From Ulva prolifera (lineage: Eukaryota; Chlorophyta; Ulvophyceae; Ulvales; Ulvaceae): 64,000 nucleotides of DNA. The translations under genes and the position numbers were made by a program. A model generated the notes under the pieces. It worked only from the letters and a program-made list of their open reading frames with translations, was not told where the DNA came from and did no database searches. The stretch covers positions 4,037,713-4,101,712 of the forward strand of contig CM041201.1 of assembly GCA_023078555.1 (NCBI GenBank). Reading direction: 5' to 3'. The stretch's first letter is position 1; each line of letters begins with the position of its first letter. Of the stretch, positions 20,601 through 35,600 are shown one piece after another.

Positions 20601-23600
20601 GCAGCAAGCACGCTGGGCTGATTCGCCAGGCACCTCTGGGGCATCAGCACTCCCGCCTTTGACCTCTGCTGCATGCATGCGTTTGGGAGGGTGGTCAAGG
20701 GTCGGCCGACACAGCTCGGGCCGCGGGACAGACCTTCAGGTAGTCCCCGGGCCGCGCCTCCGCCTCCGCGATCTCCTGCTCGAGCGCCGGCACGCTCTTG
20801 CTGTTGTGCGCAAGCGCAGCCTGCATCTGGTCGTGAGCGGGATCGGCGTAGAGCCGGCCGCCGTGCCGGTCCTTCAGGGGCTTCACGGCCCCCCGCCGCT
20901 GCTCCTCCTGCCACGCCGCGCGCAGCTCGGCCGCGCGCTGCCGCTTTTGCCTCAGCAGCGCGCAGCGGTTGCCGTGGTCGAATGACGCGAGGTGCTTGAC
21001 TGCCGCGCCGTGCTGCCGGTCCGCAAAGTGCGCGAGCCGGAAGTGAACCCTGCACCCGCAGCTGCTGGGGCCCACATTGCTGTGCGCTGTGCTGTGCTGT
21101 GGAAGCGCGCTGCGCGGGCTTTGACCGCACGTGCTGGCTCAACCCGGGTGGTCCGGTGGTTGCGGACCGCACTGTCGGGACAGGCACGGCTGTGGGCGCT
21201 CGGCTCCCACTTGCATGCCATCACACACAGCACCATGTCATGCGCAACAGTGTCTGGGGTGTATGTATGTATTCACAACGGACAGAGGCCGGGCATGCAA
21301 GCGGTTCTCGGAATGCACTCGCAGACCCACGCACGCACTCATGGCACTAGGCCGGGCACGCACCACAGCCCTACCGGCGATACCTACCTGTGATAATGGG
21401 TGTGGTCAAAGGTGTGCCACGAGCGCAGCATGCCCATCGCTTGCTGGCCTGCCACTAAGACGCCGACACGCATGACCCACCCACAACATGCATGCGCTGC
21501 CAGCGCAGGACTGGTTTCTCCCAACCCCGGAACGCGGCTAAGTCAGCATCCCCGCAAGGCACAGCGGTTCCAGCGAGTGCTCGTTGCATGGGGCGTTATG
21601 GACCACAAGCAGCGCACCTGCCGGCCAGTGTCCGCGCGGCGCGTTGCGGTGGCGCCGCCGCCTCGCTCCTCACCAGCTCCACAGCACGCTGCAGGCTCTC
21701 CACGACCGCCCGCGAGGGCTTGTTGCGCAGATGCATGCTCCACTTGCCTGCCAGCGCAACAATGCCCGCCGCCCGCTCCGCATCCCCTGCACCGACCGCC
21801 ACGCATGCTCGCAGGTACCCGGCCCCACCGATGCAGCGCCAGCTCGACGTGCATGTACCCTGTGTTGCGCTGCGAACGCTCGGGCGGAAGGCACGGCAGC
21901 GGCAGCAGGCGGGAAGCGCTCTCGCAGATGCATCCAGCTGTGCAGCTCTGAGAGGCATGGCATGCGTGGCAGCGGCCCCATGTGACCGCAGAGGAGAGTC
22001 TCAGCCAATCATGCACCTCTTGACGCTGACTCTGCATCATCTGGGGCAGCCGGAGAGGGGTGTGACAGGCATGCGCGGTGCAGGTACAGTCTGAGGCAGT
22101 GCCTGCCCAGAAACAGACACAGATCGCAGCCTTGTGTGATCTCAATACACTGATTTCCGTCGCAGCTTGAAAACTTGTTCGTTGTGAATTGGTAACCCGC
22201 AGACATGTGCTGCACAGGTGTCATCAAGGACAAGCGGCCGCACCCGCCGCCACACAATCGAGGTCGCCCTGCAGCTCCTCCACCAGCTTCACAGCCAGCT
22301 GCTGCCGCCCGGAGGCCCACAGCAGCTTCGCCTCCTCTAGCCGCCACGCCGCGACCGCCGCCGTGTGCGGCGACCCGTCCGCCCCCGGCTCCTCTACCGC
22401 CGCCACAGCCCCCAGCAGCGCATGCAGCTCTAGGTGGTGGTGCATCGCGGCCGCGAGGCAGCCGCCCTTGCGGAGCGCCGCCGCCTGCGCGGCCGCCGCG
22501 GCGGTGAGGGTGGCTACGGGGGCGCCGATGGCGCGGAGGAGGGAGGTGTGGAGATCGTGCATGCCGCTGCCGTGGCGTGGGTGCTGCTTGATGAAGTCGG
22601 ATGCTAGCAGGCTCTCCCACGTGCGCACAACCACCTGCACTGTTGCACAGGTTGCGGCATGGCATGCACACGGGGGGAGGTAGCCAGCACATACATGACT
22701 GATGAGGTAGTACAGGAACACCAAGCGTACTGTCCAGGGCCGACTCCGCACTAGCATGCATGAGCGTAGTCGCGGCCGCCACTGACACACCAACCACAAT
22801 CAAATGTGACAGCGATGTGTTGTGATCATGCATGAGCTTTCAGTCTCGCTTGCGGCGAGCGCATAGCTTGGCGGTATGCAGTTGATCAGAGCAGCTAGAG
22901 CAGAGCAGAGTGTGCTCTGATCCATCATCAATAGCAATCATGCATCGGTGAACAGCCGATGGCCTGTACGAATGCCGAGACAGCCTTGATGCAGCACCGG
23001 GCGGCAGGCCACGGGCGCAGGGGAGCTCATACCTGCGACTGCGCTGCGGCTTCAGAGCCTTCTGGAAGCTTCTGCAGCTGGCTAATTGTGGCGATGGTGG
23101 CCTCGGTCGCCTGGAGCTTCACCTGCAGGCCGTGTAGCTCTGCGACGTCCCCTAAGCCACCACGGCGTGTGGCCGCAACGACGGCGGCCTGCCCACGGAG
23201 AGCCGCCTGCAGCGCCGCCGTCAGCGCGCCTGCCGCCACTGCGGTCAGCGCATCATGCATGGCGCTGTTGGACCCCCCTGAGCGGCTGCTTCTGGTACCC
23301 TGCATGAGCCAGGCACAGAGGTCTGAGTGGCCATGGGGACGTCATGTGACGGTGACAGTTTCAGCATCACAATGGTCCCACCCCACACCAAATCCCCTGG
23401 TGGCCCCAGGCAGCTCACTGCACCCACTGCAGCCGCAGCTGTGGTAAGTTGTGGCGCGAGTTGCGCAGCGCAACAGCAGGAGCAAAGAGGGAGACAACCA
23501 GCAGTGGGTGAACACTGCGAAAGCCTCTTTCACCAGTCCACGACAGCAAGCGTACCGCTGGGTGGTCCCAAGCGCCTACGGCGCTTGCCGCCGCTGCGGC

Positions 23601-26600
23601 GGTCACCGGCCCCACCCCCGCCCCGTGCTGCGTGCTGCGAAACCATGACGCAGTGGCTGTGCTGCTGCTGCTCTGCAATGCATGCACGCCATGCACGGGG
23701 CTCTGCAGGTCGCGCAGCAGGCTGCCACAGCCGAGCTGCGCAAGGCAGCGCTGCACGCCCGCGATTGCCGTGGCCGCGGAGTGCTGCATGTGGCCAGAGG
23801 TGGCGCCGCTGGTGGTTACGAGGGTGTGCAGGCGATGGGCGTGCAGCTGGAGCGCCTGTGGCCACTGCCCCTGCAGGTCTGCCATCGCCAGAAGCACTGG
23901 CTCCTGCAGCAGTGTCTGCCCCTCAGCCAAGTTAGCATCTACAACCTAATTATGGTTGCGCAATGGCCGCCTGTTCAAATGCCAGCAGCTCTAGCAGCCA
24001 AAATTGTAGTCCGGGCAGGATGTTTGGAGCGCGCCACAGCACAGCAGATCGCAGCAGGGCGGCAACGGCGGTGTATGTGCAGCACCTTGGGCACGCTGGC
24101 GAGTCCGTGGGTGGCGTCGGGGTCGCGCAGCATGCGCAGCGTCGCCCACAGCAGGGCCTCCTCCTTCTGGAGCACTAGCCCGGCGGCCACCGCTGCCGGC
24201 GCAGAGCCCGCCTCTGCAGCCGTCGGGAAGTGCGCGCTCTGAGTGTGCGCCGCGGCCCAGAGCTCCAGGTACTGCAGGGCCTCCTGTGGCCACCCGACAG
24301 CCAGACACGCTGCCACCACCTACGGCAGCCACCTCAGCAGTAAACGGCGATGCGCATCCATGTCGGAGCGATGTCCTGTCAGGGCATTGCCTGGGGCTTG
24401 GCCACCGGTCGCTGTGTTGAGAGGCGTAGCCCCACCATTGCCTGGCAGCTTGATGGACACTTTGAGCCAAAGCATGGGCTTGTGCCACGTAAGCATGCGC
24501 CAAAACTTGAAGACATGAGGAATGGGGGCCACGCCATTTCGTTGCTGTGACCCAAGCTTGCGCTGCCGGCCAAACGGGGGAGGAGGATCACAGGCAGATA
24601 TTCGTTGCTTGTCGGCCACATTTACTAGGCTGCTCTTGATATACAACATGACGCACGAACAACGTGGCCACACTGTAATGCAGCGTGGCAGATTGAGCAG
24701 GCCAGAAAACAACGGGTACACGTTAGTTTGTATAGAGCAAAGCAGATGCATCACCTGCAGGAAGTCGATGCGGATCCATGCCTCCGATTCCCAGTCGCAC
24801 ACCCACGCTGCCTGCGCCTTCATCTGCGCAGCCTTTGTCAGCCGGAACACACGCGCGCTGCCGTAGCACACGCGCAGCGCAGCCAAGCACGACAGCGCGA
24901 GGCGCAGCACGCCCTGCGGCGCCGCGGTCAGCGAGGCCCGCTCACGCTGGGAGCCTGTGCCGGCCTGCGTCGCCCCGACATGCATGGACCCTCCCCCGGC
25001 GACCTGTGACGACCCCTGCGCAAGCTGCGGAGCATTCTGGAGGATGCTGGAAGATTCCGTGGGGGAGGGGAGCAGGTGGGCGGACAGGAGGTCTGAGAAC
25101 TCGGCGAGCAGGTGGGAGTAGCTGGCATGCATGTCGGCGCCAGTGCTGTCTGGAGCAGTGGCGGCAGAGTGCTCCGAGTTTCCGCAGTCGCAAGCGGCGG
25201 TCGTCAACGCGAGAGGCACGACGGCGGCAGAGAGGCGGGCGGAGAGGCCGGCAGCGATGCGGAGGTGGCGTAGGGGTGTGCGAGAGAGGCAGGGGTGCTG
25301 TAGCAGCCACCCTGCCATGCACACGCCCCATGCACTTGTCGAGGGGGGGTCGGCGGCGGCGGACGGGTGCGGCTCTGGGCTGGAAGGCTCTGGAACATTC
25401 GCGGGGGACGCGTCGGTGGTGCCGGAGCACGCCACTGCAGCAGGGGCGGCACATGTTGAGGGGATGGCGTTGATGCGAATGGTCGGGGATACATTGCATG
25501 CTCACGTCGCCTCTGTGTTCAGCACGCCGTCTTCACCTTTAATCGTTATGGGCACTACATCATTATTTAGATCTGGTGCCATACAATGTGCACACGCCCC
25601 ATGCTCCCGAGGTGCATCTCCACTCCGCAGCACCACGGGACACTCCTCCACACATAGCTCAAGGTGAACCTCACATCCAATTCATTTCGCGCTGCATCTG
25701 GTGCCTGCGTTGTGTGAGGTTCACGGTGGGAGCGAGGGGTGGCCGCACCAAGAAGTCCGGCAAGCGTCGCCAGCTCCACGCTGCGTATCTTGGGTTCGTT
25801 TTCCAGTGCTGCGGAGAGCGCTGCACGCGCAGCCTCTCGCACACCTTTGTCCCGCAGCATGCGCAGCAGCGCTGTGGCCGCGGCGTGCGTGTGCGCGGCG
25901 GACGCGGTGGCGGGGTCGAGCGCGGCCGCTGTGGCCGTGAGGTCTACGAGCGCAGCCGCGAGCATGCAGGCCTGCTCCTCCGTGATGGATGGTGTCTTTG
26001 CTTCAGGGGACGGCGCGACCCGCCGGGCCAGAAGCTTCCTCTGCAATCATGGCTGACGGCTGTGCCGGCTGCGTGCCATCACGCTGGCGTGCAGCAAGTC
26101 TGCAGGCATATGCATGTGCGGCCTTTCCAAGAACGTGACCGCACACGCGCAGGCGCAGTGAGGGGGCTGTTTCTCCATGACTCCGTAACATACCAACAGC
26201 CGCATCGCAGTGGTCAGATGGTGCTGTGACCTCAAGCTAGCAAGTCAATCCAGCGAGCGCGCACTCTATCATTGTGTAAACATGGAGCTGCGCGAGGAGC
26301 GGGGGATCCGGGAAACATGGAGTGGCACAAGGAGACGGCGTTCCGTGAAACATCGCAAGGGGCGCACCCACAGAGGGGCCACATCGGGCGCGGTGTGCGG
26401 CAGCGAGCCAAACGCTGCCACTTCGGCTGTATGGACCGCGACATGCGCGTCGCTCACGCCCCCAGGAACGTTCTTCAGCAGCGTGGCCAGAAGCGCTCCC
26501 GCCTCAGTATCCATGCGCCACCCAGCCGCCCCCTCCGCCTCTGCTGCTGCAACATCTGCACCCTCCAACGGCGTAACCCGCGCACCCCGCTCGGCCGCTC

Positions 26601-29600
26601 CCCCCGCTGCAGCCAAACTCGTGGAGCCGACTGCACTGTCACCCGCAGAAGCGTCCGAACACAGGGCCTCTGAAGATGCATGCATGGCTGGCATGCGTGC
26701 TAGCAAGGTCGCTGTTGCGGAGAAGGTCTGGGGGGGCAGGCTGTCTGAAGCGGCGGCCTGTGCTGTGTGTGCTGCGTGTGCTGTGGGGCTGCATGCGCTT
26801 GCCAGTGCGTCCAGCGATTCAACGGCTATCACGCGGCAGATGTGCTGTGTGCGGTGGCCCCTGGCCGCAAAACCGGCACACGACTCGTCCAGGAGCTCCT
26901 GTTGCTGCTCATTTGACACAGCAGAATGATCCAGAAGCTTCTTCATCCTGCACAGCGCTTGCAACTGCCTCGATGCGTGTCCTTTCGGCCCCTTGGGTGA
27001 GGGCGGATAGCTGAGCCAACGGGAAGAACATGACAACATGCATGGTGCATGCATGGGCACCATGCATGGTTAGTTATGAGATGATGGCGCACATGCGGTG
27101 GTGGTGCGATTGCCGCCCCAGCGCTCGCGGCAGCACGCCCATGCCCGCGACCAGAGCCGTGCGCCGCATGTCCATCGCGTCCATTGCATCGCCGGCGCCA
27201 TCACGCAGCTGCACGCATCTGTCACATGCATCAAACGCTAGCGCGACGCACGCATCGATCAGCTCCACCGCAGCTGCCGCGGCCTTCGCGGCCCCCACGC
27301 TTGTACGCTCGAACACGCGCCCCGATGTCACCATGCCCTGTGTACCCCATTCTGTGATCTGGTGTCCCGCAGAAGCGTTTATTTGGAACCGGCGCAGTGT
27401 TTCAGTCGGAGATTCGCCCGCCGGCCGGGCGTCTGGCCAGGGCGTGGAGCACGGCAGCGCAGAGAGGCAGTGGCGCAGGTGGTGCGTGGCTGCCTGTAGC
27501 AGGGTGGCCAGAGGTGCGAGGATCGCAGCGAGGAGCGGGCAGTGGCTACCGGTGCTCGCGGACTGGAGGGCGGTTTGCAGCAGGGCGGCTGCGGCCACGA
27601 GTGCTTCGTGGCCAGCATCTGCAGCAGGCAAAATCACTGAGGTGCGGCTTTCTATCTGAGAGTGCCCACCATGACCGATATGACATCCCAGGCGGGACGT
27701 CACAAAAGCTCACCGCTCCACAAACCCCAGAATTGAAGCACGAAAAGCAAGAAGCCGGCCTGAGGCACACCTCGACAGTCCGCGCCCATCAGATCTGAGA
27801 TACATGAAACAGGCATTCCAAGATGGAAGAGATGCAGATGGAATCAAGGCTGCACACGCTGAGGCTCGCTGCCCCACAGATCAGCTGGCTCGAGCTTGGC
27901 GTGGGCAATCCCACCGCCTGGGGTGCAAAAAACTGTGCAAGCGACACAATCTCAGGGCAAGGGGCCCAGTCGAGTTGTGCAGAGCTCAAGGCTCCGCCTG
28001 CCTGCTGGGGAGGTGATCGCCATAGCATGAGAAGGCCAGCACGCAACGCAACGCACCCAGCAGGTCATACCGGCCTGCCCGGCAGCAGCCGATGCATGCG
28101 CTCAGCAGCCGCAGAATGATGCGGAACGTCCCGGCTAGCGCCGGCGTGCTCGGCGCCGCTGCCCCTGCGCTGCTGCTCTTGCGGCGCTCTGCTGCCAACA
28201 CCTTTTTGCCCCACAGTGCCGCGGCAGGCGCGACAGTCGCATGCAGCGCCGCCGCCGCCGCGACGCCGCGGCCGAGATCCGCGGGCCCCCTGAGGTGCGC
28301 AGCTAGCCGGTCCACCACATGCACGAGATGCATGGCCTGCATGCATACGCTGGTTAGGGTCATCAAGCCGACAAGTGCGTCAGAGAGCGGCTATCCGAAA
28401 CAGCAAGCCTGTGCCAGCCCCGCGCACAGCATACGGACAGCGAGTCACGGGCTTCAGACAGTGTCTGATAGACCACACTACTTGAAATGACATGCATCAC
28501 TTGTTGACCAGTCATGGCTGTCTCAGATGCGATTTGTAGCCTTGACTCCCAGAGCTTGGTCTATGTGACCGGTTCGTCTGCCAATGGTAATCCCCACCGC
28601 CTCGATATCAGTCCACCATCGTGTGACCCTCTCAACACTAGCATGAACGGACTAGCAGTCTACTGTGGCGAATATCATGCCTAAAATAGCCAGGTGGGCT
28701 CCAACTGAGTCGTTCAAGGTGTGGAGGTGCACCTGCTCCGCTGCAGGCATGCCCGCCGCCGCCGCACCTCCGGCCTTGTCGACAGACAGCACCTGCGTGG
28801 CGGCCGCGGCCACCGCGAACCACGGCCACCCCCGCGCCACACACGCCAGCATGCCCTCATGCTGCGCCTCCTGCTGTGCTGCCACGTCACTGCTGCGGTG
28901 CGCCCACGCCTGTGTTGCCGCCTGCGCCACCTCGCCGACCGTGCCGCCGCCGCCGTCGGCGTACGTCGGGCACTGCTGCGGCGGAGCAGCCCGCATGAGC
29001 AGCTGGCACGCCACAGCACACGGTGCACTCTGGAGCACCTGCTCAGCTACCTGCAGCACAGCACGCAGCTCGCGTTGATGCGTTGCGACCTACAGCTTGG
29101 ACCATTGCTATGCGCTGACGAATCGTAATGACTGAATCCTTGCTTGCGCATGCGGGGACGCGTATCCCAGGTGGAAAGGATCTCGAGGAAGAGCATCCGT
29201 TGGAGTACCTACGGCAAAAAAACTCCAAGCAAAATCCCCAACACTGTCGGGTAAAGTCCTGCTAGCAGCTGATACAATGGCGACTGCCATGTCGTGCCGT
29301 GGCTTCTGTGCGGGGCACAGGGAGCATGGGCATCGCACTCCGGCATCGATCGATTTCCGAATGGACTTCGCCTCTGTCGCCACAGGGCCGTCATCAGCAT
29401 GCATGCCATGATCAGCCTGCGCGGCCTCCGCCGGCGCCGCCGCCGCAAGCAGGTCCGGAGCGACTGCAGCACGCAGCACCTCAGCGCTGTGGAAACCAAA
29501 CACCCGCGCGAGGTGATCAAGCTGGTCCCTCGCAAACCGGAACGCCCGCTTTGCCAGGGCTGGCAGCGGCAGCTGGGGCGGCGCCTCGCCGTCGGGGGCG

Positions 29601-32600
29601 TCATCGGCGGGGAGGTTGAAGCGGTGCGGCCGTTGACAATGCATGAGGGCCATGTATGCCGCCACAACTGCTCCCAGCAGCGGCCCCAGTGCCTGCATGC
29701 CACCTTCCGCGTGCTCATCGGTATAGTCTGGCGATTGCTAGAGGACAGACGCGTACCTGTCTTGTATGGATCTTAACATGGCCAGGTAGATTCAGGTCTG
29801 CTTGACTTTACTCTATCGAAGAGATGACAAATGTGTGGCTTGCATGGAACGTGCGCTGTGCACCAGGAGACACAGGCTCTGTGAAGAACAGACAGCATTC
29901 TGTCTGGAACCGGTGGTCCAGCCAGGCAGCACCACACAGCATCGCACAATGCTGCAACAAGGGCGAGCGCGCCTGCTGTGCATGACAGATGTCATCATAC
30001 ACCGACTCCTGGCCTCCCGCGATGTCATTGATCGTCATCGCCACGGCCGGCGCCACCACGCGCATGTCCGTTACCGGCCCGTCTCCGTGGCTACCGGGGT
30101 CTACGAAGTGGCTACAGGGGTAGAACACCTCCTCGTCTGTATGCACCACAGTCTCGCCGCCGGGGCCCGGCGCGGTGGCTCCGAACGGCCCCGAGAAGAC
30201 TGCCGCACCCCCCGCCTCCTCCGCAGCAAAAACAGGCTCTCCGTCATCCGTGGTGGCAGCCCCAGGCAGCGACAGCAGCGGCGAAACGAGTGTGAGGTCG
30301 GTGATGGTGCAGCCGACGGAAGCCCAGGTGGCCAGGAGCGTCGAGGCGCGGACGCGCAGCATGTGTGGCCATGAGGGGTATCCCTCCCGACACGCGGCCC
30401 AGTTGAGCAGCGCTCGGATCGGAGCAAACTGCACATTGCACAGACCTCATGGCGTGGGCTCCGCCCGTCCTGGCGGTGGCATGCAGCACCTTGCCTGCCC
30501 AGCGGGTCCCACCTGCAGCACCTTGGCAGTGCTGGCAGAATTCCTCCTACAACCTCGTGCAAGGGGAGGTCCAGAAGGCAATGATTTCGGTGATGACAGC
30601 CTGATGCCACATAACGACTGGTGCACGTGCAGTCAGCAGATCGAGGGGCGGTCAGAGATGCACACGTATGCTCGCAGCTTGTCGACGGTATTGAGACTTG
30701 CGTCGTCCGAGGACGCCCCCGCCGCCATGAGCGCAGCCACAAGCGCCTCCTCCCCGGCCCCCCCGCCACCCGCCCCGCTGCGGTGCTGACTCAGCGCGAC
30801 GTACGCGGCCACGGCACACTCGCGGCGCTCTGTCGCCGCGCATGCCGGCGGCGCCTCCGCCTCCAGAGTCGCTTCCAGAAGGTTCTCGGGCGCGCCCTCG
30901 GGCCGCAGCGGCGCCCCCTCGGCGCGCTTGCGCCTGCGAAGCGTGTCAGCGTACCCTGGGAGATGAACGTACAGCGCCACAGCAGGCAGCACGGCCTCCG
31001 CGCCCTTGTGCCTGCACCACAACCGCGACGGCTTGCGAGCCACTCTGAAACTCACAGCAAGAACTCGACAACTTTCGATGTTGGCATGAGAATTGTTGAG
31101 TCTCGACAATTGCCGGCCACTGTGACCGGCCCTGCAAGCATCTCCTGTTCAACCTGCAGTGGCACTGCAGGGTAGCTGCAGTGGCCCTGCGGGGTAAACA
31201 GGAGAACTATTCATCTCGCCGTGCACAGCCATGCTCGCATTCTGTGCTACTACGAATCAGGGGCGACCGCGGCCGCATTGCACAGGGCAAGGCTAAGAAT
31301 GAATTAACGAGGGTGTCCAGGAGCGCACGCAAAGATCGAGGGCACCGCCACAGCGGCGGCGAGTCGTACACGCACGCACGGGTCGGCCAGGCAGCTGAGC
31401 GCCACCTCGCGCAGCTCCTCCGTTATGCATGGAACGCATGCGACGTGGCGCGAGACCTCCGCGATGGTGGCGAGCCAGTGGCAGCGCAGCTGCGGAGGCG
31501 CTGCGAGCCGCAGCACCTCCGCGGCACTCGTGTCCCGGCCTACAGCAAGGGCGTCGGTTCATGACAGAGGGCAAGCCAGCAAGGGCGTCGGTTCATGACA
31601 GAGGGCAAGCCAGCTCCAGGCAGCGCCGCCCATCCACGCGCATGGATCCCTGAGAAGCTGCAATGTGCAAAGTAGGTGCATACCATGCGAAGGTGAATAC
31701 GTGTGTTCAGCCGGGACAGCTGCCACCTCAGGGCTGAGCCACTTTAGGACCTGCTCAGAGGCAAATATTCGGGACATGCAGCCGGGGGAAAAGGAGGCAT
31801 TCGGTGATCCCCAGTGCGCAATGTGTGGGGCGGCGTACCGCAGAGCTCAGCGGCGACGGCGCTGCAGCGGCGCAGCAGCAGGGGTAGCAGGTCGGAGAGC
31901 TCCTGCAGGATGCCGACCTCGTCCGCCCCGCGCGCCCCCGGCGGCGGCAGCAGGTCGGCGGCGGGCTGAACGGCGGCCCAGCGGGCCATGGCGGCCTGCA
32001 GGGCCAGCAGGGCGTGGCAGGCCTGCAGCATCACAACCAAAACTCGATCTTGGCCGGAACGTGTGTGGTGCCATAGAGAACTGTAGTACAAGGCATGTAA
32101 TTCATCAGCCGTACCCTGTACTCTGGCGTGATCGGACTACATACCGACGGGGCAGACAACCTGATCTGAAACATCCCCCAAACATCCGCACGCGGCGTGC
32201 ACAACCCCACATACAGCGCTTTTGGCAAACTTTGCAGGATAGTCAATTCGGCGAGCGCATGCCACCGGTGACCGCTGCTGCGCGGCCTCCCACCACACGC
32301 ACCTGCAGGCTCCCGGGCGACCACTTCATCAGCCCGAAGGAGTCGTGGTACACGAGGTCGGTGACAAGGCGCCACGCGGCCGCCCCGGCGCCGCACTCGC
32401 CGCACACCGCGGCCGCGTTGCCGAGGCCGACCACCCACTCTGCCGGCGGCACAAACCCTACACCCCCGGGCGCCGCGCCGCGCTCCTCCCGGTCGTCCAG
32501 CAGCTCGAATGCGTGCTGCAGGGCGCCGAGGGCCGCGCAGGGGGCAGCGTGGGAGAGGGCCGAGAGGACGGCGAGGGTGCGGGCGTGCGCGGCGGATAGG

Positions 32601-35600
32601 TGCGGGGCATCGAGGGTTGCGGCAGGGGCGGAGCGGCGGGCAGCCTTGGAGGGCCGCGGCGCGAGAAAGTCATCTCGGGGCTTCTCCGGAGCCTTTTCAT
32701 TGGCCCTGCATTCCTGAGTCTTCGCTTCTGAAACATATTGTGTTTGCGATCGCGTTCGCGCCTCACGGATTCTTGGACCCTATCGGATGGAAAGCGGCTT
32801 CCGGGCAACCAACCATGAACAGGAGTCAGTGTCATTTCACGGCATGGTGCATAAGCGGGCCGCAATACAGTGTGCCAGGATTGTTGCTGAGGAGGAGTGG
32901 CAGAAGGAGCGGCGCACAGCTTGTCACTTTCCGAGTACACGCCTTCAAGCACCTGAACGCATGCCTGGCATGCATCACCGCAGGCGCGCTCGACCTCGTC
33001 CGGCAGCAGCCGCAGCTGCCGCAGGCCGCCCAGCGCGCACAGCAGCACCTGCAACGTCTGCACCACATGCATGCTCAGGAACGGCTCCGCATCCTCACAC
33101 CCCTCCGGCAGCACGTCCACCGTTGCGCCGTGGTTGGAGAACAGCGGCGCTGGTGCCTCCTGTGGCCGCGCGGCGGCCCCCTGCGTCCTGGAGGCGGCGC
33201 CCGCCTGTGTGGCCACAGCGCGGGCAGTGCCGATGGCAGGGAACATCTGCGTACCCATCACCACTGGCGCGGCTTCCAGCTGCCTTGGGTCCGAGAGGAG
33301 GGAGGCCAGAGCGGCAAAGAGGCCGGCGGCGGGGGCAACGGAAGGCCGGGAGTCGCACAGCGCGGCTTGGATGGCAGCACACAGCGCGCGGGACAGCCGG
33401 CCGCCGTGCTGGAACAGCTCTGCCACAGTGGGGTCTGCAGCAGAGCTCTGTTGGTGCAGGAGGCAGCTCCGGGCACGAGTACTGCTGGCTGGGTCTGCAA
33501 AGGCTGCGGCCCTTCACTGTGGCAAGGTGTGCCGTGCGCTCAACAATGGCCTCTGCAGCTGTATGCAACGACACGGCCAGCCTTTCTGCGGGTACCTGTG
33601 GAAACTGTTTGGCAATACGTACACAGGTGAGAAGACCACCTGTGTGGGGTGACACAGATCACGTGGCCAAAGATCGTCACGGACCCAGCACGCGCTACTG
33701 TGCACATGCATCTGCAGCATGCATGCGATGATAGTACAAGCGGCCACGCACCCACGTCGTCAGCGCTGTCGAACGTGGCGCTCTGCGCGGCCGCCAGCAT
33801 GCATGCAGCGGCCGTGGCGAGAGCGTCCAGCTGCGCAAGTGTGGCTGCGTGCGTCGCCGCGGCCGTGCTGTGCCGCTGCAGCTGAGCGGTCAGGGAATCG
33901 CACAGCGCAGCGTAGCCGGCGCGGTGGCGGCGCGCAGTGTAGTGCAGGCATGGCGTGTGGCCGGGGGGCTCCGCGCGCTCCTGCTGCGCCGCCCAAACGT
34001 CTTTCGTGGCGCGTGGGCCGGGTGCACACGAGTCAGGGACCTGCACCGCTATGGCCCACATGCATCCGGCCAGGTGCCGCGGAGGATTTGCGCAGACATT
34101 GACAAACATCGGTGGTGTGTGTCAAGTGAGGGGCGGCCGGGTGGAGGTAGCAGTGTGCAGCACATCAACATGCCGCCACCACTCTCACCCTTATCAATAT
34201 GATTCCACCGAGTGCAACACCATGCTCAGCACAGTGCGAGACTCCTCCTATGCTACAGGGGCAAACTTCCAAGAGATGGCGCTAGCAATCTGCCGCATGT
34301 CATGTGTATGTCGCCGCAACAGCTGACCAGAAGCTGCGGCACAGGACAGGCATGCCGCACCAGGCAGTCCAACGCTTGGACAGACTCGTGCGCGCAGCCC
34401 CATGCGTTCATCGTTCCGCAGTGCCCTCCAGAGGCCTGCCCCTCCACCGCCGCCGCGTCTCGCATGTGGCCCAGCAGCCCGCCTCGGTCCGCGCACCCTG
34501 GCCACAGCGTGTAGGCCTGCCTGGGAGCTGCCGCGGCGCGGTGGCTGGCGCAAGATGTCTGCAGGGCGGCGGCGCGGAGGAAGGGGTGTGGGGCCGGGAG
34601 GCCGAGGCCGAGGACGAGGGCTTGGATGCGGGGGAGTGGCGGTAGCGGCGCCGAAAGGGCAGCAAAGACGAGGCACTGGAGAGCTGCCGGCGGACATGCA
34701 TGTAGGGAGTGCATGACGTGCAGGCGCTGCGCTGCGGCCTCGAGTGCAGCGCGCTGCAGGTCCTGCAGGCAGGGGGTGGTTGACGCATGAGGTAGTGCGC
34801 ATGCTGTGCGCATTCATCGCGTTGCGTTTAACACGTGGTTGGCCCGGGGCAGGTTTCAGCCCACCGCAGCAATGTACAATGGAGGCAGTGTATCATTGCT
34901 GCACAGGTCCAAGCTGCAAGCGGCCAGTTGCATGTGGCATGCTTGTCGTAACAGTTCTGGAGGGTATCCTGCGGCACGGCGTGACTGTCAGACAAGCCTA
35001 CCGCAGAGCCGTTCACTCAGTCATCGGAGAGGCCAGGAGGGCACGCGGAGCCAGAGGGGGCGCACGAGGCCGCAGGCGGACGCGTCGCGCAGGCATGGGG
35101 CCTTCTGTGACGCGTGCGCTGTGCCGTGGAGTCGAACGGCCGTGCGCGGATGCCGCGTGCCCTGCGAGCCTGCGTCCTGGGAGCCACCCCTAAGCCACTG
35201 CTGGGCAGTGCCGCTCTGCGCACAGCACACAGCGGCAGGTGAGAGGTGATCGCACGTCGTGACACCAGCGTGCGGAGCCAAGGCTGCAGCAACCTTGCCG
35301 GATATGAGCAGACAGAATGTCAGCACTCCGGCACGGCTACATGGCGCGGTGCTAGGATGTAGAAGCTGTGCTGTAGACGGTTCGGAGCGGATGTTGACGG
35401 CCGATTACCGAAGACAGGTCAGCCAGATAAGATACATCGAGGCGCGTTGGTGTTTACGGCAGAGGGGGCCCGGCGCACCATCAGGGAGTCGACCACGGCC
35501 CAGAATGCCGCGTTTTCCGGCACTCCAGGCTCCAGGTGTCTCTGCAGTAGCGCCGCCCGTAGCCACAGCGCGCGGCACGCCGCAGCATGCGCATGCGGGC

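Noticed and set aside
31665-32717. Plus-strand 350-codon frame
   Set aside because: It is antisense to ATM HEAT-repeat exons, and it is Arg/Pro-rich as expected for the reverse of Ala/Leu-rich GC-rich coding sequence.
32509-33731. Plus-strand frames of 373 and 314 codons
   Set aside because: They are antisense shadows of ATM exons at 33420-32310; the minus-strand reading has the ATM-like helices.
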